The translations under genes were made by a program, and so were the position numbers. 64,000 nt of DNA from Streptococcus sp. S784/96/1. Its GTDB lineage: Bacteria > Bacillota > Bacilli > Lactobacillales > Streptococcaceae. The notes beneath the pieces were generated by a model. It did not search any database. It was not told the origin of the DNA and saw only the letters and a program-made list of their open reading frames with translations. Shown piece by piece: positions 42,542 to 52,749 of the stretch; within the stretch, counting starts at the first letter, position 1; every line of letters begins with the position of its first letter. Where the stretch lies: positions 62,001 to 126,000 of the forward strand of contig NZ_CACVCC010000002.1 in the NCBI RefSeq assembly GCF_902729355.1, in the 5' to 3' direction.

Positions 42542-45232
42542 ATGGTTAAGTTAGAGACACGTAGCCAAGGTACGGTTATTCAGGAAGAAGTGACCATTTT
42601 AACCCATTTTTTAGCTGAAACGACTATTCGTATAGCAGGGCAGGAAGTGTTTAATAAAATTGAACGCTTGACGCAATTATCTAAGGAGAAAAATTATCAA
42701 GAATTAGAAAAAGAAATTGCGACAATTTCTAATGATGAGATGGAGATGATTGCGCGCTATTTCGCTATTTTACCGCTGTTAATTAATATTTCAGAGGACG
42801 TTGATTTAGCTTACGAAGTTAACTACCAAAATAATACCGAACAGGATTATTTAGGAAAACTTTCGACCACAATTGACCAAGTTTCAAAAAGTGCAGACGC
42901 TTTCTCTATTTTACAACATGCTAATGTTGTTCCTGTATTGACGGCACACCCAACGCAAGTGCAACGTAAAACAATGTTAGGTTTCACTCAAAAAATCCAT
43001 GTTTTACTTCGTCGGTACCGTGATGTTCGCATGGGATTACTCAATAAAGATAAATGGATGGATGACCTTCGTCGTCAGATTGATTTAATGATGCAGTCAG
43101 ACATTATCCGTGAGAAAAAACTCAAGGTCAAAAATGAAATCACCAATGTAACGGAGTATTACCAAAAATCGCTCATTCCTGCCATTACAAATTTGACATC
43201 GGAATATCAACGATTAGCTGCTGAACAAGGTCTCCGATTAGAAGCGCCAAAACCAATTACCATGGGCATGTGGATTGGTGGCGATCGTGACGGGAATCCA
43301 TTTGTAACAGCCGAAACGTTACGATTGTCAGCAGAAACACAGGCAGAAGTGATTCTTACTTATTATTTAGGGAAAATAGCAGAGCTGTATGATTCTTTTG
43401 CTTTATCTATTAGCTTGAGTGATGCTTCAGAACAGGTGAAAAGATTAGCAGAACTATCATCTGATGCTTCGATATATCGTGAAAAAGAGCTTTATCGCAA
43501 AGCTTTTCATTACATCACAGAAAAATTAACGAATACGAAATTGTATTTAACTGATAATCAAAATCTTAGTCCGCGTTATGATAAGGCTAGTGAATTTGAA
43601 GCTGATTTGTTAACGATTAAAGACTCTCTTATTGCTAATAAAGGGGAAAATCTTGTTAAGGGTGATTTGGCAGAAGTTTTAGAAGCTGTTCGTATCTTTG
43701 GTTTTTACCTTGCTTCTATTGATCTGCGTCAAGATTCGTCTATCCAAGAAGCCTGTGTTGCAGAGCTTCTGAAATCAGCTAACATAGAAGCGGATTATTC
43801 ATCTCTATCTGAAGAAGATAAAATAGCTCTGCTATTGACAGAATTAAGAGAAGACCCACGTCTTTTATCAGCTACTCATGTTGAAAAATCAGAACTTCTA
43901 GAGAAGGAGCTTGCGATTTATCAGACTGCTCGTGATCTCAAAGATAAATTAGGCGAGGAAGTTATCAAGCAACATATTATTTCGCATACTGAGAGTGTTT
44001 CAGATATGTTAGAATTAGCCATTATGCTAAAGGAAGTTGGTTTGATATCGACAGAATCGGCGCGTGTTCAGATTGTCCCTCTCTTTGAAACCATTGAAGA
44101 TTTGGATGGTGCAGCACAGACCATGACAGACTACCTATCTCTTGATTTGGTTCAAAAATGGGTGGCTAGTAAAGATGGCTATCAAGAAATCATGTTGGGA
44201 TATTCGGATTCTAATAAAGACGGTGGCTATCTCTCATCTGGCTGGACCCTCTACAAAGCTCAGAATGAACTAACTAAGATAGGTCAAGATAAAGGAGTTA
44301 AAATCACCTTCTTCCATGGTCGTGGTGGTACGGTTGGTCGTGGTGGCGGGCCATCTTATGATGCCATTACTTCACAGCCATTTGGTACCATCAAAGACAG
44401 AATTCGTTTAACAGAACAAGGGGAAGTGATTGGCAATAAGTATGGTAACAAAGATGCTGCCTATTATAATTTGGAAATGTTAGTGTCTGCAACTTTAGGT
44501 CGTATGGTAACGAGTCAAATTGTTGATAGCAATAAAATTGATGGGTACCGTTCTGATATGGATAAGATTGTTTCAGACAGCAATCTTATCTATCGTGACC
44601 TCGTCTTTGGCAATCCGCATTTTTACGACTATTTTATGACAGCAAGTCCGATTAAAGAAATTTCAAGCCTTAACATTGGTTCTCGTCCTGCTGCACGTAA
44701 AACCATTACTGAAATTTCTGGACTTCGTGCCATTCCTTGGGTCTTTTCATGGTCTCAAAATCGGATCATGTTCCCTGGCTGGTATGGTGTCGGTTCAAGC
44801 TTTAAACACTTTATTGAACAAGAAGAAGGTAATCTTGCTAAGCTTCAAGACATGTATCAAAATTGGCCTTTCTTTAAATCTCTCCTATCAAATGTAGATA
44901 TGGTTTTGTCTAAATCAAATATGAATATTGCCTTCCGTTATGCCCAAATGTGTGACGACGAAGCCGTACGAGATGTTTTCAATGCGATACTTGATGAATG
45001 GCAATTAACCAAAAATATCATTTTGCAAATTGAACAGCATGATGATTTGTTGGAAGATTTACCGAATCTTAAAGCGAGTTTAGATTATCGTTTGCCGTAC
45101 TTTAATGTGCTAAATTATATTCAAATTGAACTAATCAATCGCTTAAGAGCTGGAAAACTCAGTGATAAAGAAGAAAAACTTGTTCACATCACCATCAATG
45201 GAATTGCAACAGGTTTGCGAAATTCAGGTTAA
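42542..45232 (+). CDS. ppc: Phosphoenolpyruvate carboxylase
   Basis: The 896-residue enzyme adds bicarbonate to phosphoenolpyruvate to form oxaloacetate. It has [12 protein letters not shown] (catalytic His), [26 protein letters not shown] and [20 protein letters not shown] 42542 is preceded by AAAAGGAGCAC, so the upstream in-frame starts are unlikely. Length is within the streptococcal range. It is followed 226 bases on by ftsW, an order common in streptococci. Confidence 0.95.
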   Translation: MVKLETRSQGTVIQEEVTILTHFLAETTIRIAGQEVFNKIERLTQLSKEKNYQELEKEIATISNDEMEMIARYFAILPLLINISEDVDLAYEVNYQNNTEQDYLGKLSTTIDQVSKSADAFSILQHANVVPVLTAHPTQVQRKTMLGFTQKIHVLLRRYRDVRMGLLNKDKWMDDLRRQIDLMMQSDIIREKKLKVKNEITNVTEYYQKSLIPAITNLTSEYQRLAAEQGLRLEAPKPITMGMWIGGDRDGNPFVTAETLRLSAETQAEVILTYYLGKIAELYDSFALSISLSDASEQVKRLAELSSDASIYREKELYRKAFHYITEKLTNTKLYLTDNQNLSPRYDKASEFEADLLTIKDSLIANKGENLVKGDLAEVLEAVRIFGFYLASIDLRQDSSIQEACVAELLKSANIEADYSSLSEEDKIALLLTELREDPRLLSATHVEKSELLEKELAIYQTARDLKDKLGEEVIKQHIISHTESVSDMLELAIMLKEVGLISTESARVQIVPLFETIEDLDGAAQTMTDYLSLDLVQKWVASKDGYQEIMLGYSDSNKDGGYLSSGWTLYKAQNELTKIGQDKGVKITFFHGRGGTVGRGGGPSYDAITSQPFGTIKDRIRLTEQGEVIGNKYGNKDAAYYNLEMLVSATLGRMVTSQIVDSNKIDGYRSDMDKIVSDSNLIYRDLVFGNPHFYDYFMTASPIKEISSLNIGSRPAARKTITEISGLRAIPWVFSWSQNRIMFPGWYGVGSSFKHFIEQEEGNLAKLQDMYQNWPFFKSLLSNVDMVLSKSNMNIAFRYAQMCDDEAVRDVFNAILDEWQLTKNIILQIEQHDDLLEDLPNLKASLDYRLPYFNVLNYIQIELINRLRAGKLSDKEEKLVHITINGIATGLRNSG

Positions 45233-45304
45233 AAACTGAGCATAGGTATGAAGAATTTGGGAGAAGTCTCAAACTCTTTCAAGTTCGCAAATGACTTCGA
45301 AACA

Positions 45305-45457
45305 TGCTATAATAAAACAGTTGATGACATGTATGAGAAACTAAACAGGGTGGAACTTAAGGTTAATTAGACATAGTGGGATCTTTAAAAATAGGGCATT
45401 TAGCTATTCTTATATGTCGAACAAATTTTACATTTTGAATACTTGAGGTATCTTCTA
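45305..45457 (+). promoter_or_regulatory. ftsW promoter and structured leader
   Basis: TGCTATAAT (-10 at 45308-45313) is an extended -10 promoter. The roughly 140-base leader has GACATGTA (near 45328) complementary to TATATGTC (near 45412), which would close most of it into one domain. No protein frame is evident. Confidence 0.5.
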
Positions 45458-46690
45458 ATGAAAATAAACAAGCGGCATCTATTGAATTATTCAATATTTT
45501 TGCCTTACTTAGCACTATCGATTTTAGGGTTGATTATTATCTACTCCACTACCAGTGCTAGCCTGGTGCAGAAGGGTGCAAATCCATTTAGTTCAGTTTT
45601 GAATCAAACTATATTTTGGTTTTTGAGTTTAATAGCGATTGCATTTATTTATCGTCTAAAACTTGATTTTTTGAAAAAAACAAGTATTGTTTCTTTAGCT
45701 ATCTGGATTGAGATTGGAATGTTGCTCTACTCACGTTTTTTTACTGAGACAGTTAATGGGGCGCACGGCTGGATTGCAATTACAGTAGGTGAGCGAAGTC
45801 TCTTTACTTTCCAACCTGCTGAATACTTGAAAATCTTGATTATTTGGTATTTGGCTCTAACTTTTTCAAAAAGACAAGAAGAAGTTGGTATTTATGATTA
45901 TCAAGCTTTAACTAGAGGAACCCTTTTTCCAAGGCAGTTTCAAGATTGGCGTTTTTATTCAGCTTTGATGGTTTTCCTAGTAGCCTTTCAGCCAGATCTT
46001 GGAAATGCAACAATTATTATTTTAACAGCTATTATCATGTTCTCTGTTAGTGGCATTGGTTTTCGTTGGTTTTCTGGTTTGCTATCTCTAATTGTAGCAG
46101 GATCAACCTTGTTACTGGGCTTTATCTCTGTAGTTGGTGTTAATACGGTAGCTAAGGTTCCTGTTTTTGGATATGTGGCCAAGCGTTTTTCAGCATTCTT
46201 TAATCCTTTTGAAGATGTTCAAGGCGCAGGACACCAATTGGCAAACTCCTATTATGCTATGAGTAATGGTGGCTGGTTTGGCCGAGGTCTTGGTAATTCT
46301 ATTGAAAAGCGGGGCTATTTACCAGAATCACAGACGGACTTTGTCTTTTCTATCGTTATTGAAGAATTAGGTTATATCGGTGGGGCGCTCATTTTAGCAT
46401 TAGTATTTTTCCTCATTTTACGAATTTTATTGGTTGGTATCAAAGCCAAAAATCCATTCAATAGTATGATGGCTCTAGGTGTTGGTGGTATGATTTTAGT
46501 CCAAGTTTTTGTCAATATTGGGGGGATATCAGGATTGATTCCATCGACTGGTGTAACTTTTCCGTTTTTATCATTAGGGGGGAACAGTCTTCTTGTCCTC
46601 TCTGTAGCGATTGCTTTTGTATTAAATATAGATGCAAATGAAAAACGTGAAGCTATCTATCGTGAACTCGGAGACACCTTATCACGATAA
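45458..46690 (+). CDS. ftsW: FtsW/RodA family peptidoglycan glycosyltransferase
   Basis: The 410-residue polytopic protein has about ten membrane helices and SEDS-family motifs: PAEYLKILIIWY, FQPDLGNATIII, YAMSNGGWFGRGLGNS, ESQTDFVFSIV and STGVTFPFLSLGG. SEDS proteins polymerise lipid II with a cognate PBP. The place after ppc fits FtsW, the division enzyme, rather than RodA. ATG 45458 follows TTGAGG; the upstream in-frame TTG would include the ribosome site. Confidence 0.92.
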   Translation: MKINKRHLLNYSIFLPYLALSILGLIIIYSTTSASLVQKGANPFSSVLNQTIFWFLSLIAIAFIYRLKLDFLKKTSIVSLAIWIEIGMLLYSRFFTETVNGAHGWIAITVGERSLFTFQPAEYLKILIIWYLALTFSKRQEEVGIYDYQALTRGTLFPRQFQDWRFYSALMVFLVAFQPDLGNATIIILTAIIMFSVSGIGFRWFSGLLSLIVAGSTLLLGFISVVGVNTVAKVPVFGYVAKRFSAFFNPFEDVQGAGHQLANSYYAMSNGGWFGRGLGNSIEKRGYLPESQTDFVFSIVIEELGYIGGALILALVFFLILRILLVGIKAKNPFNSMMALGVGGMILVQVFVNIGGISGLIPSTGVTFPFLSLGGNSLLVLSVAIAFVLNIDANEKREAIYRELGDTLSR

Positions 46691-46696
46691 TAAAAC

Positions 46697-46724
46697 AGAA
46701 CTCAGAATGAACTGGGTTCTTTTT
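46697..46724 (+). terminator. ftsW terminator
   Basis: AGAACTCAG and CTGGGTTCT pair (one G-U pair) over six bases, followed by T residues. Confidence 0.8.
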
Positions 46725-46743
46725 ATAATTTTTTGCAAAAATA

Positions 46744-46770
46744 TGTAACCCAATTTCTCATCATTCGTTA
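46744..46770 (+). promoter_or_regulatory. ECF-type promoter before the sigma factor gene
   Basis: TGTAAC (46744-46749), 16 bases, CGTTA (46766-46770) fits the TGAAAC/TGCAAC-N16-CGT pattern of ECF sigma promoters, such as those of SigM-like factors. It implies autoregulation. Confidence 0.65.
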
Positions 46771-46806
46771 TACTAGTGAAAAAAGAAAAAGTTAGGAGGT
46801 GAATAA

Positions 46807-47307
46807 GTGAAACTTTCAGGTTATGAAACCTATTTAGTCGATGTTGCAGAAGAAATTTGTTTTTATTTGATAAAATCAGGAGCCAAATCAGAGGATGCAA
46901 AGGATATAGCACAAGATATTTTAGTCAAAATGCTTGAAAGTGACATCGTACTACCTGCTGACAAGATGCGAGCCTGGCTTTACCGCACAGCCATTCGAAC
47001 CTATATTGACAAGTATCGACGTGATAAACGCTATCATGAGATTTTGCAAAAGGCTTTTTTTACGGAGGAGACTTTGATAAAGTTCGATGATAAGACCTAT
47101 GAGCCTCTTTATCAGTGCTTGCTCGGCTTGGACCAAAAGTACCGCCTACCACTTGACCTTTTCTATTTTCAAGACCTGACAGTTAGAGAAATAGCAGAGC
47201 TACTTCATCATAGTGTCAGTAAAGTCAAAATCGACCTCATGAGAGGACGAAAAGTGCTCAGACAAAAATTAGAGAAAGAAGGATATACCTATGAAGACTT
47301 TATCTAA
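46807..47307 (+). CDS. ECF-type RNA polymerase sigma factor
   Basis: A 166-residue protein with sigma region 2 (AKDIAQDILVKMLES, AWLYRTAIRTYIDKYRRDKRY) and region 4 (QCLLGLDQKYRLPLDLFYFQDLTVREIAELL). It lacks regions 1 and 3, as in ECF factors. It is led by GTG 46807 with TTAGGAGGTGA. It overlaps the next gene by 17 bases, which encodes a membrane protein with the look of its anti-sigma factor. The target genes are unknown; envelope stress is the usual role of SigM-like factors. ECF factors are scarce in streptococci. Confidence 0.9.
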   Translation: MKLSGYETYLVDVAEEICFYLIKSGAKSEDAKDIAQDILVKMLESDIVLPADKMRAWLYRTAIRTYIDKYRRDKRYHEILQKAFFTEETLIKFDDKTYEPLYQCLLGLDQKYRLPLDLFYFQDLTVREIAELLHHSVSKVKIDLMRGRKVLRQKLEKEGYTYEDFI

Positions 47308-48370
47308 CTTTGAAAAAATTGCAAAGAAAAATAAGCAGAAAAGTTGGGTTAAGATTATTGTTATCAGTACAGTCATTTCTCTGTTGGCTGTTCTAGGTTT
47401 AGTTACAACTCTGGAAAAAATGACCAGCCGTACGGGAGTAAATGTTCAAAAGCGCTATCTCAAGCAATCTGAAATTGCCTATCCAAATATTGATTACACG
47501 ACTTGGGGATATCAAGCCACGTCCCCTTTCTCTGGTACGTTTTACTCTCATCGTACGAAGGATATTGATGGTATCACAGTACCGTTTGAAAAGTACGAAG
47601 GTGATTATTTTCTTTTTTTAAGTGATAGCCTTAATCAAGGAGAGAGATTGAAATCTGGTGATAATGGACAATCAGCCTATACTTACGAAACTAGCTATAA
47701 GATTCCTCTTTTCTTTGATACAGCACAGCAGAAACAGACAGAGTATAAGGTTACTCAAGATTTGAATGTTGTTCCTGAAATGACTGGAAAAGCGGTAGAA
47801 GTAGCAATTACATTTGACAAACCTTACTCTTTAGCAGAGATTGCAGAGAAAATTCCTGAAAACCTCAAACTAAATTGGATTTGGATAGGATCATATGCTC
47901 CAATATATTCAGATGGAGATCTTGCTAATCAATTTGGATTTACACCTTACTTTGATGCTAGTTTAAACGCCAAAGAGTCTAGAGCCCTTGAAAAAGAAAT
48001 TGATACTGCAATGAAAAAAAATCCCGATGCAAATATTTCAGAAATATATGCAAAGTATGATAAAAAAGTAACTCCACTAGAGGGTATGGAAAATAGTTAT
48101 AGTATCTTTCAAACTAATGTACAAGATTTTCTATCCGAAGGCTATGGTTCCACATCAAGAACTGGAGAGGATGGTAAAGAGTATTCGACAGATCAATTTC
48201 TAAAAGATTATTTAGTAGCTAATCCTGATCCAAAAAGCGCTAAATTCGCAGGTGTTATCTTAACTGGTCGTTCTGAGAATTTTGCGCAGTTAAAAGATGT
48301 AGACTGGATTTTTGCCTCAAATATCGGACAAAGTGTTGAAATTCAACCTTATCACCACTTAGAAAAGTAA
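47291..48370 (+). CDS. Membrane anti-sigma factor of the Sigma_reg family
   Basis: The 359-residue protein has a basic cytoplasmic start (about 20 residues), one membrane helix (WVKIIVISTVISLLAVLGLV) and a large extracytoplasmic domain with repeated YEG/WIWIGSY/FAGVILTGRSENF patterns. This design matches membrane anti-sigma factors that sense an envelope signal and hold the sigma factor at the membrane. The overlap with the sigma gene supports the pairing. The signal sensed is unknown. Confidence 0.8.
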   Translation: MKTLSNFEKIAKKNKQKSWVKIIVISTVISLLAVLGLVTTLEKMTSRTGVNVQKRYLKQSEIAYPNIDYTTWGYQATSPFSGTFYSHRTKDIDGITVPFEKYEGDYFLFLSDSLNQGERLKSGDNGQSAYTYETSYKIPLFFDTAQQKQTEYKVTQDLNVVPEMTGKAVEVAITFDKPYSLAEIAEKIPENLKLNWIWIGSYAPIYSDGDLANQFGFTPYFDASLNAKESRALEKEIDTAMKKNPDANISEIYAKYDKKVTPLEGMENSYSIFQTNVQDFLSEGYGSTSRTGEDGKEYSTDQFLKDYLVANPDPKSAKFAGVILTGRSENFAQLKDVDWIFASNIGQSVEIQPYHHLEK

Positions 48371-48408
48371 GAAGTAAAAGTGAGATTTTGTGAAAACGCA
48401 CAAAAAGC

Positions 48409-48436
48409 TTGCAATTATCTGGTAATTTGATAGAAT
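48409..48436 (+). promoter_or_regulatory. tuf promoter
   Basis: TTGCAA (48409-48414), 16 bases, TAGAAT (48431-48436) with a TGA extension. Confidence 0.75.
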
Positions 48437-48508
48437 AGTAAGGTAAAGTTAGACCGTATTGCCTACTGTCTATCTATAAAATATATTTTATTGGAGGCTT
48501 TTTCCACA

Positions 48509-49705
48509 ATGGCAAAAGAAAAATACGATCGTAGCAAACCACACGTTAACGTCGGTACAATTGGACACGTTGACCACGGTAAAACTACTCTTACTGCAGC
48601 TATCACTACTGTTTTGGCACGTCGCTTGCCATCAGCAGTAAACCAACCAAAAGACTATGCGTCTATCGATGCTGCTCCAGAAGAACGCGAACGCGGTATC
48701 ACAATCAATACTGCACACGTTGAGTACGAAACTGAAAAACGTCACTACGCTCACATCGACGCTCCAGGACACGCGGACTACGTTAAAAACATGATCACTG
48801 GTGCTGCTCAAATGGACGGAGCTATCCTTGTAGTAGCTTCTACAGATGGACCAATGCCACAAACTCGTGAGCACATCCTTCTTTCACGCCAAGTAGGTGT
48901 TAAACACCTTATCGTGTTCATGAACAAAATCGACCTTGTTGACGATGAAGAGCTTCTTGAACTCGTTGAAATGGAAATCCGTGACCTTCTTTCAGAATAC
49001 GATTTCCCAGGTGATGATCTTCCTGTTATCCAAGGTTCAGCTCTTAAAGCCCTTGAAGGTGACGCTAAATACGAAGACATCGTTATGGAATTGATGAACA
49101 CTGTTGATGAGTACATTCCAGAACCAGTTCGTGACACTGACAAACCACTTCTTCTTCCAGTCGAGGACGTATTCTCAATCACTGGACGTGGTACAGTTGC
49201 TTCAGGACGTATCGACCGTGGTACTGTTAAAGTCAACGACGAAATCGAAATCGTTGGTATCAAAGAAGAAACTAAAAAAGCAGTTGTTACTGGTGTTGAA
49301 ATGTTCCGTAAACAACTTGATGAAGGTCTTGCAGGAGACAACGTAGGTATCCTTCTTCGTGGTGTTCAACGTGACGAAATCGAACGCGGTCAAGTTATCG
49401 CTAAACCAGGTTCAATCAACCCACACACTAAATTTAAAGGTGAAGTCTACATCCTTTCTAAAGAAGAAGGTGGACGTCACACTCCATTCTTTAACAACTA
49501 CCGTCCACAATTCTACTTCCGTACAACTGACGTTACAGGTTCAATCGAACTTCCAGCTGGTACAGAAATGGTAATGCCAGGTGATAACGTGACTATCGAC
49601 GTTGAGTTGATCCACCCAATCGCCGTAGAACAAGGTACTACATTCTCTATCCGTGAGGGTGGACGTACTGTTGGTTCAGGTATTGTTTCAGAAATCGAAG
49701 CTTAA
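48509..49705 (+). CDS. tuf: Elongation factor Tu
   Basis: A 398-residue GTPase that brings aminoacyl-tRNA to the ribosome. The G motifs are [18 protein letters not shown] and NKID. Codons show the strong bias of highly expressed genes (GGT, CGT, AAC, ATC). ATG 48509 is preceded by TTGGAGG. A very strong terminator follows. The abundance of open frames on the other strand within this gene is a by-product of that codon bias. Confidence 0.98.
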   Translation: MAKEKYDRSKPHVNVGTIGHVDHGKTTLTAAITTVLARRLPSAVNQPKDYASIDAAPEERERGITINTAHVEYETEKRHYAHIDAPGHADYVKNMITGAAQMDGAILVVASTDGPMPQTREHILLSRQVGVKHLIVFMNKIDLVDDEELLELVEMEIRDLLSEYDFPGDDLPVIQGSALKALEGDAKYEDIVMELMNTVDEYIPEPVRDTDKPLLLPVEDVFSITGRGTVASGRIDRGTVKVNDEIEIVGIKEETKKAVVTGVEMFRKQLDEGLAGDNVGILLRGVQRDEIERGQVIAKPGSINPHTKFKGEVYILSKEEGGRHTPFFNNYRPQFYFRTTDVTGSIELPAGTEMVMPGDNVTIDVELIHPIAVEQGTTFSIREGGRTVGSGIVSEIEA

Positions 49706-49758
49706 GATATCTTAAGTTCCCAGAATAACAATTATTAAGTCAGACAACTTTTAATTGT

Positions 49759-49787
49759 AAAAGCCCTAGTTTTGCTAGGGCTTTTTT
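49759..49787 (+). terminator. tuf terminator
   Basis: AAAAGCCCTAG pairs with CTAGGGCTTTT over a TTTTG loop, then T residues. Confidence 0.92.
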
Positions 49788-50096
49788 GCATTGTCAAAAG
49801 TGAGAATTGAAATCTGACACTCGTCAAAAAGTAAAAATTGCGTTTAGAATTTTTCTTAAACAATCTGTTCTTATCAAGAAGATTTCCTAGGCTGACTAAT
49901 TTCCAAGCTTAATCTGGAGCCCTCTACGGAACATTAACATTTCTCTAATAAGGAATAGCTCATAGTGGTAGAAGTGTTTAAATTTTACTAGATTCATTGA
50001 TTTTAAATGAGCATAAAAATGGATAAAATAAACGTGTATAGAATTAAATGTGCTGAGCTGAGGCAACAGTGATGGATGGATTTTTGAGAGTATAAG
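49788..50096. other. 309-bp interval between tuf and yidC2
   Basis: Only very short open frames are present and no promoter or hairpin is convincing, apart from the terminators at both ends. Nothing recognised. Confidence 0.5.
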
Positions 50097-50122
50097 AAAA
50101 AGCCGCTAGATTACGGCTTTTT
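50097..50122 (-). terminator. yidC2 terminator
   Basis: AAAAAGCCG and CGGCTTTTT pair over eight bases. On the minus strand the T run follows the stem. Confidence 0.85.
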
Positions 50123-50124
50123 GA

Positions 50125-51051
50125 TTATTTACGTTTACGTTGTTTACCAGCGTTGCGATTTGATTTTGTTATAATGGCTTGAGAAGCCTGTGGTGTCACA
50201 TCACGACGTGTTGATGACGTGTTGATATTTTTAGGTGGGTTGAGTTCGAATTCTTGTTCAACTTGCTTGCGTAATCGTGGTTTGATGATATAAGTTGTAA
50301 TCAGTTGTTGGAAGATAGAGAAGATACCACCGACAAACCAGTAGAGTCCCACACTTGATGGGAGACCAAATGTAAAGATTGCCATCGTAATTGGCATTGA
50401 ATACATCATGGTTTTAGATTGTTGACGTTGCTCTTCCGGCATTGCTTGAACAGATAACCAAGATTGAACAAAATATAGGGCAACAATGGTGGCGATTAAG
50501 ATAAAATCAGGTTTTCCAAGGTTCATCCAGAGGAACTTGCTTTCAGAAATTCCTGGTGTATGTTGTGCTGCAAAGAACATTGCTGAGAAGAAAGGCATTT
50601 GAATGAGGAGTGGAAGACAGCCGATACCACCAAACATACTAACCCCATTTGCTTTTTGTGCTGCAAAATAATCAGCCTGTGCAGCCATTTTTTCTTCTTG
50701 AGAGAGGTTTGGATCCTGCATACGTTTTTGAAGTGGCTCAAAAATAGGTTTAAGATATGCCATTTTCTCAGACTGATAAGCCGCTTTTCGGCTTTGATAA
50801 AGTCCTAGAGGCAGGATGATAAAGCGAACGATAATGGTCACGAGGATGATGCCGAGACCAAAACCGAGTCCCATATTATCGGCGAAAAAGCTGATAAGAC
50901 TTGCCATTGGTTTACCTAGAAGGTTCCAGATAAGCCCTGTTGGGTTACCTGCCTTATCACGGCTAACACAGCCTGTTAGAAGCAGAAGCATTGATAGAGC
51001 CATGCCTGATAGAGCGAGGCGTTTTTGAATTTTTTTCACAGTTTGTATCAT
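50125..51051 (-). CDS. yidC2: Membrane protein insertase YidC2 (OxaA)
   Basis: A 308-residue second YidC. The signal peptide ends with the lipobox LLTGC, then five membrane segments, a coiled-coil hairpin after the first ([21 protein letters not shown]), and a long basic tail (GKQRKRK). In streptococci YidC2 has the longer ribosome-binding tail and is important for stress tolerance. It is divergent from nothing; acyP lies upstream in the same direction. Confidence 0.95.
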   Translation of the reverse strand: MIQTVKKIQKRLALSGMALSMLLLLTGCVSRDKAGNPTGLIWNLLGKPMASLISFFADNMGLGFGLGIILVTIIVRFIILPLGLYQSRKAAYQSEKMAYLKPIFEPLQKRMQDPNLSQEEKMAAQADYFAAQKANGVSMFGGIGCLPLLIQMPFFSAMFFAAQHTPGISESKFLWMNLGKPDFILIATIVALYFVQSWLSVQAMPEEQRQQSKTMMYSMPITMAIFTFGLPSSVGLYWFVGGIFSIFQQLITTYIIKPRLRKQVEQEFELNPPKNINTSSTRRDVTPQASQAIITKSNRNAGKQRKRK

Positions 51052-51170
51052 TTCCTTTGTTTTATAATCATGTCTTTTTAGTTGTTTTTAAGACGTAACA
51101 TTACTATTTTACCTTTTTTTAGAATAATTCTCAATCATTCTAAGGCTGTAATTTCAATTTTGGAGCTTTT

Positions 51171-51449
51171 TTAATTAGCCATGCGAAAATCAGTGAAATC
51201 GTCAAAGCACGTCATGGTAACATCCACATAGGTTACCTTTGCCAAACGAGAAGGTCCTTTTCTGATTTCCTGAATAAATTTAGCCATTTTAGCTGAATCA
51301 TCTGATTGCGCTAATATTTCAACCGTTCCATCGTCGTTATTCCATACTCTGCCATAGATATCACCAATTTCCAAAGCTAGAGCATAGGTTGAGTAGCGAA
51401 AACCAACACCTTGAACACGTCCTGATACAATAATTCGTAATTTTTTCAT
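51171..51449 (-). CDS. acyP: Acylphosphatase
   Basis: A 92-residue protein with the acylphosphatase signature VSGRVQGVGFRYST (substrate-binding Arg) and RVWNNDDGTVEI (catalytic Asn). It splits acyl phosphates. I start at the ATG at 51449 (MKKLRIIVSG), as usual for the family; the longer frame upstream gives a non-conserved N terminus. It precedes yidC2 on the same strand. Confidence 0.93.
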   Translation of the reverse strand: MKKLRIIVSGRVQGVGFRYSTYALALEIGDIYGRVWNNDDGTVEILAQSDDSAKMAKFIQEIRKGPSRLAKVTYVDVTMTCFDDFTDFRMAN

Positions 51450-51506
51450 GATTAGAGTGCATTTTCCTTTTTCTTTTATTATAACATGGCAGAGCACTGC
51501 TTTATA

Positions 51507-51523
51507 TATAGCTAAAAACTATA
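51507..51523 (+). promoter_or_regulatory. MET-box operator of the MetE-like genes
   Basis: TATAGCT-AAA-AACTATA matches the MET-box palindrome with one mismatch. It is centred about 53 bases upstream of the expected transcription start, as fits LysR-type activation. Confidence 0.75.
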
Positions 51524-51555
51524 TTAAATCATAATAAATATATATTTTACAGCTA

Positions 51556-51561
51556 TATAAT
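51556..51561 (+). promoter_or_regulatory. -10 box of the MetE-like operon
   Basis: TATAAT without a recognisable -35 box, consistent with dependence on an activator at the MET-box. Confidence 0.6.
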
Positions 51562-51603
51562 ACTCTGATAAACTAGACTTACTGAAACAAAAGGGGAACT
51601 ATA

Positions 51604-52719
51604 ATGACTAAAAAATATTTTGAACATATCGGATCATTTTTACGACCGGCTGAATTGGTAGAGGCTCGTGAGGCCTTTGCGGCTGGTAAGATTTCACAAG
51701 AAGAATTAACAGCTGTTGAAGACCGTCTGATTACAGAATTGGTTGATAAGCAAGTCGCAGTTGGTCTTGAAAAGGTTACAGATGGTGAGTTCCGTCGTGC
51801 TAACTGGCATGTGGATTTCTTCTGGGGCTTTGATGGTATTGAGAAGCTAAACTATGGTGAGGGTTTGCACTTTGTTGGTGTTGAGACAAATGATGATTCC
51901 GCTCTTGTAACAGGAAAGATCGGATTCACTAAGGAAAATCATCCCTTTATTAAACATTTCCAATTTTTGAAACAATTGGCTGATGAGCGTGGTGTGGAAG
52001 CTAAAATTACCATTCCTTCTCCATCGCAATGCTTGATTGAATTGCAACGCGGTAGCAACCTTCAAAAAGCCCTTGAAGTGTATCCGAACCAAGCTGAGTT
52101 AGTGGAAGATTTGGCAGTTGCTTACCGTCAAGCTATTCTTGCCCTATATGAAGAAGGGGCACGCACAATCCAGTTGGATGACTGTAGCTGGGGAATTGTT
52201 ATGGATGATGACTTCTATCAAAAAATGACCAAAGGTGCTGTACCACAAGAGGTGATTCGTGACAACTTCCTTTATATCAATAACAAGGCGATTGAAAATC
52301 TTCCAGAAGATTTGACAATTAATACGCATATTTGCCGTGGTAATTATCAATCAACTCACTTGACTGAAGGACCTTATACTAAAGTGGCTGAAACCTTATT
52401 TGGTAAGGAAAATGCTAAATCATATTTCTTGGAGTATGATAATGAGCGTGCAGGTGGTTTTGAACCCTTAGCTGAATTTAAAAATCCTGATAAGGTGGCT
52501 GTTCTTGGTCTGATTACGACAAAAAATGGTCAGCTTGAAGACAAGGAACAATTGATTGCTCGTATCAAAGAAGCTAGTCAATATGTGCCGTTAGAACAAC
52601 TTTGGTTGGCGACGCAGTGTGGTTTTGCCTCAACAGCAGAAGGAAATCTTATCACTGATGAAGATCAATGGAATAAATTAAAACTTGTCAAAGAAGTGCT
52701 TGACGAAGTTTGGGGATAA
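51604..52719 (+). CDS. MetE-like methionine synthase II, first copy
   Basis: A 371-residue protein of the cobalamin-independent methionine synthase C-terminal family (YxjG/YxjH group). Metal-ligand regions are NTHICRGNY and TQCGFAST, with TDGEFRRANWHVDFFWGF near the start. It probably methylates homocysteine or a related thiol with a folate- or other methyl donor. It follows a MET-box promoter, and its paralogue starts 30 bases downstream. The first roughly 60 codons are almost identical to the second copy, while the rest differs. Confidence 0.9.
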   Translation: MTKKYFEHIGSFLRPAELVEAREAFAAGKISQEELTAVEDRLITELVDKQVAVGLEKVTDGEFRRANWHVDFFWGFDGIEKLNYGEGLHFVGVETNDDSALVTGKIGFTKENHPFIKHFQFLKQLADERGVEAKITIPSPSQCLIELQRGSNLQKALEVYPNQAELVEDLAVAYRQAILALYEEGARTIQLDDCSWGIVMDDDFYQKMTKGAVPQEVIRDNFLYINNKAIENLPEDLTINTHICRGNYQSTHLTEGPYTKVAETLFGKENAKSYFLEYDNERAGGFEPLAEFKNPDKVAVLGLITTKNGQLEDKEQLIARIKEASQYVPLEQLWLATQCGFASTAEGNLITDEDQWNKLKLVKEVLDEVWG

Positions 52720-52749
52720 GCAACCAAGAATAACTATAGGAGATGGCTT

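Noticed and set aside
45346..45360. AGGGTGGAAC before ftsW as a T-box leader
   Set aside because: The T-box core continues ACCGCG, which is absent, and no specifier stem is seen.
48808..49341. 177-residue minus-strand frame inside tuf
   Set aside because: It is a by-product of the strong codon bias of tuf. Its composition is dominated by Ser and Arg.
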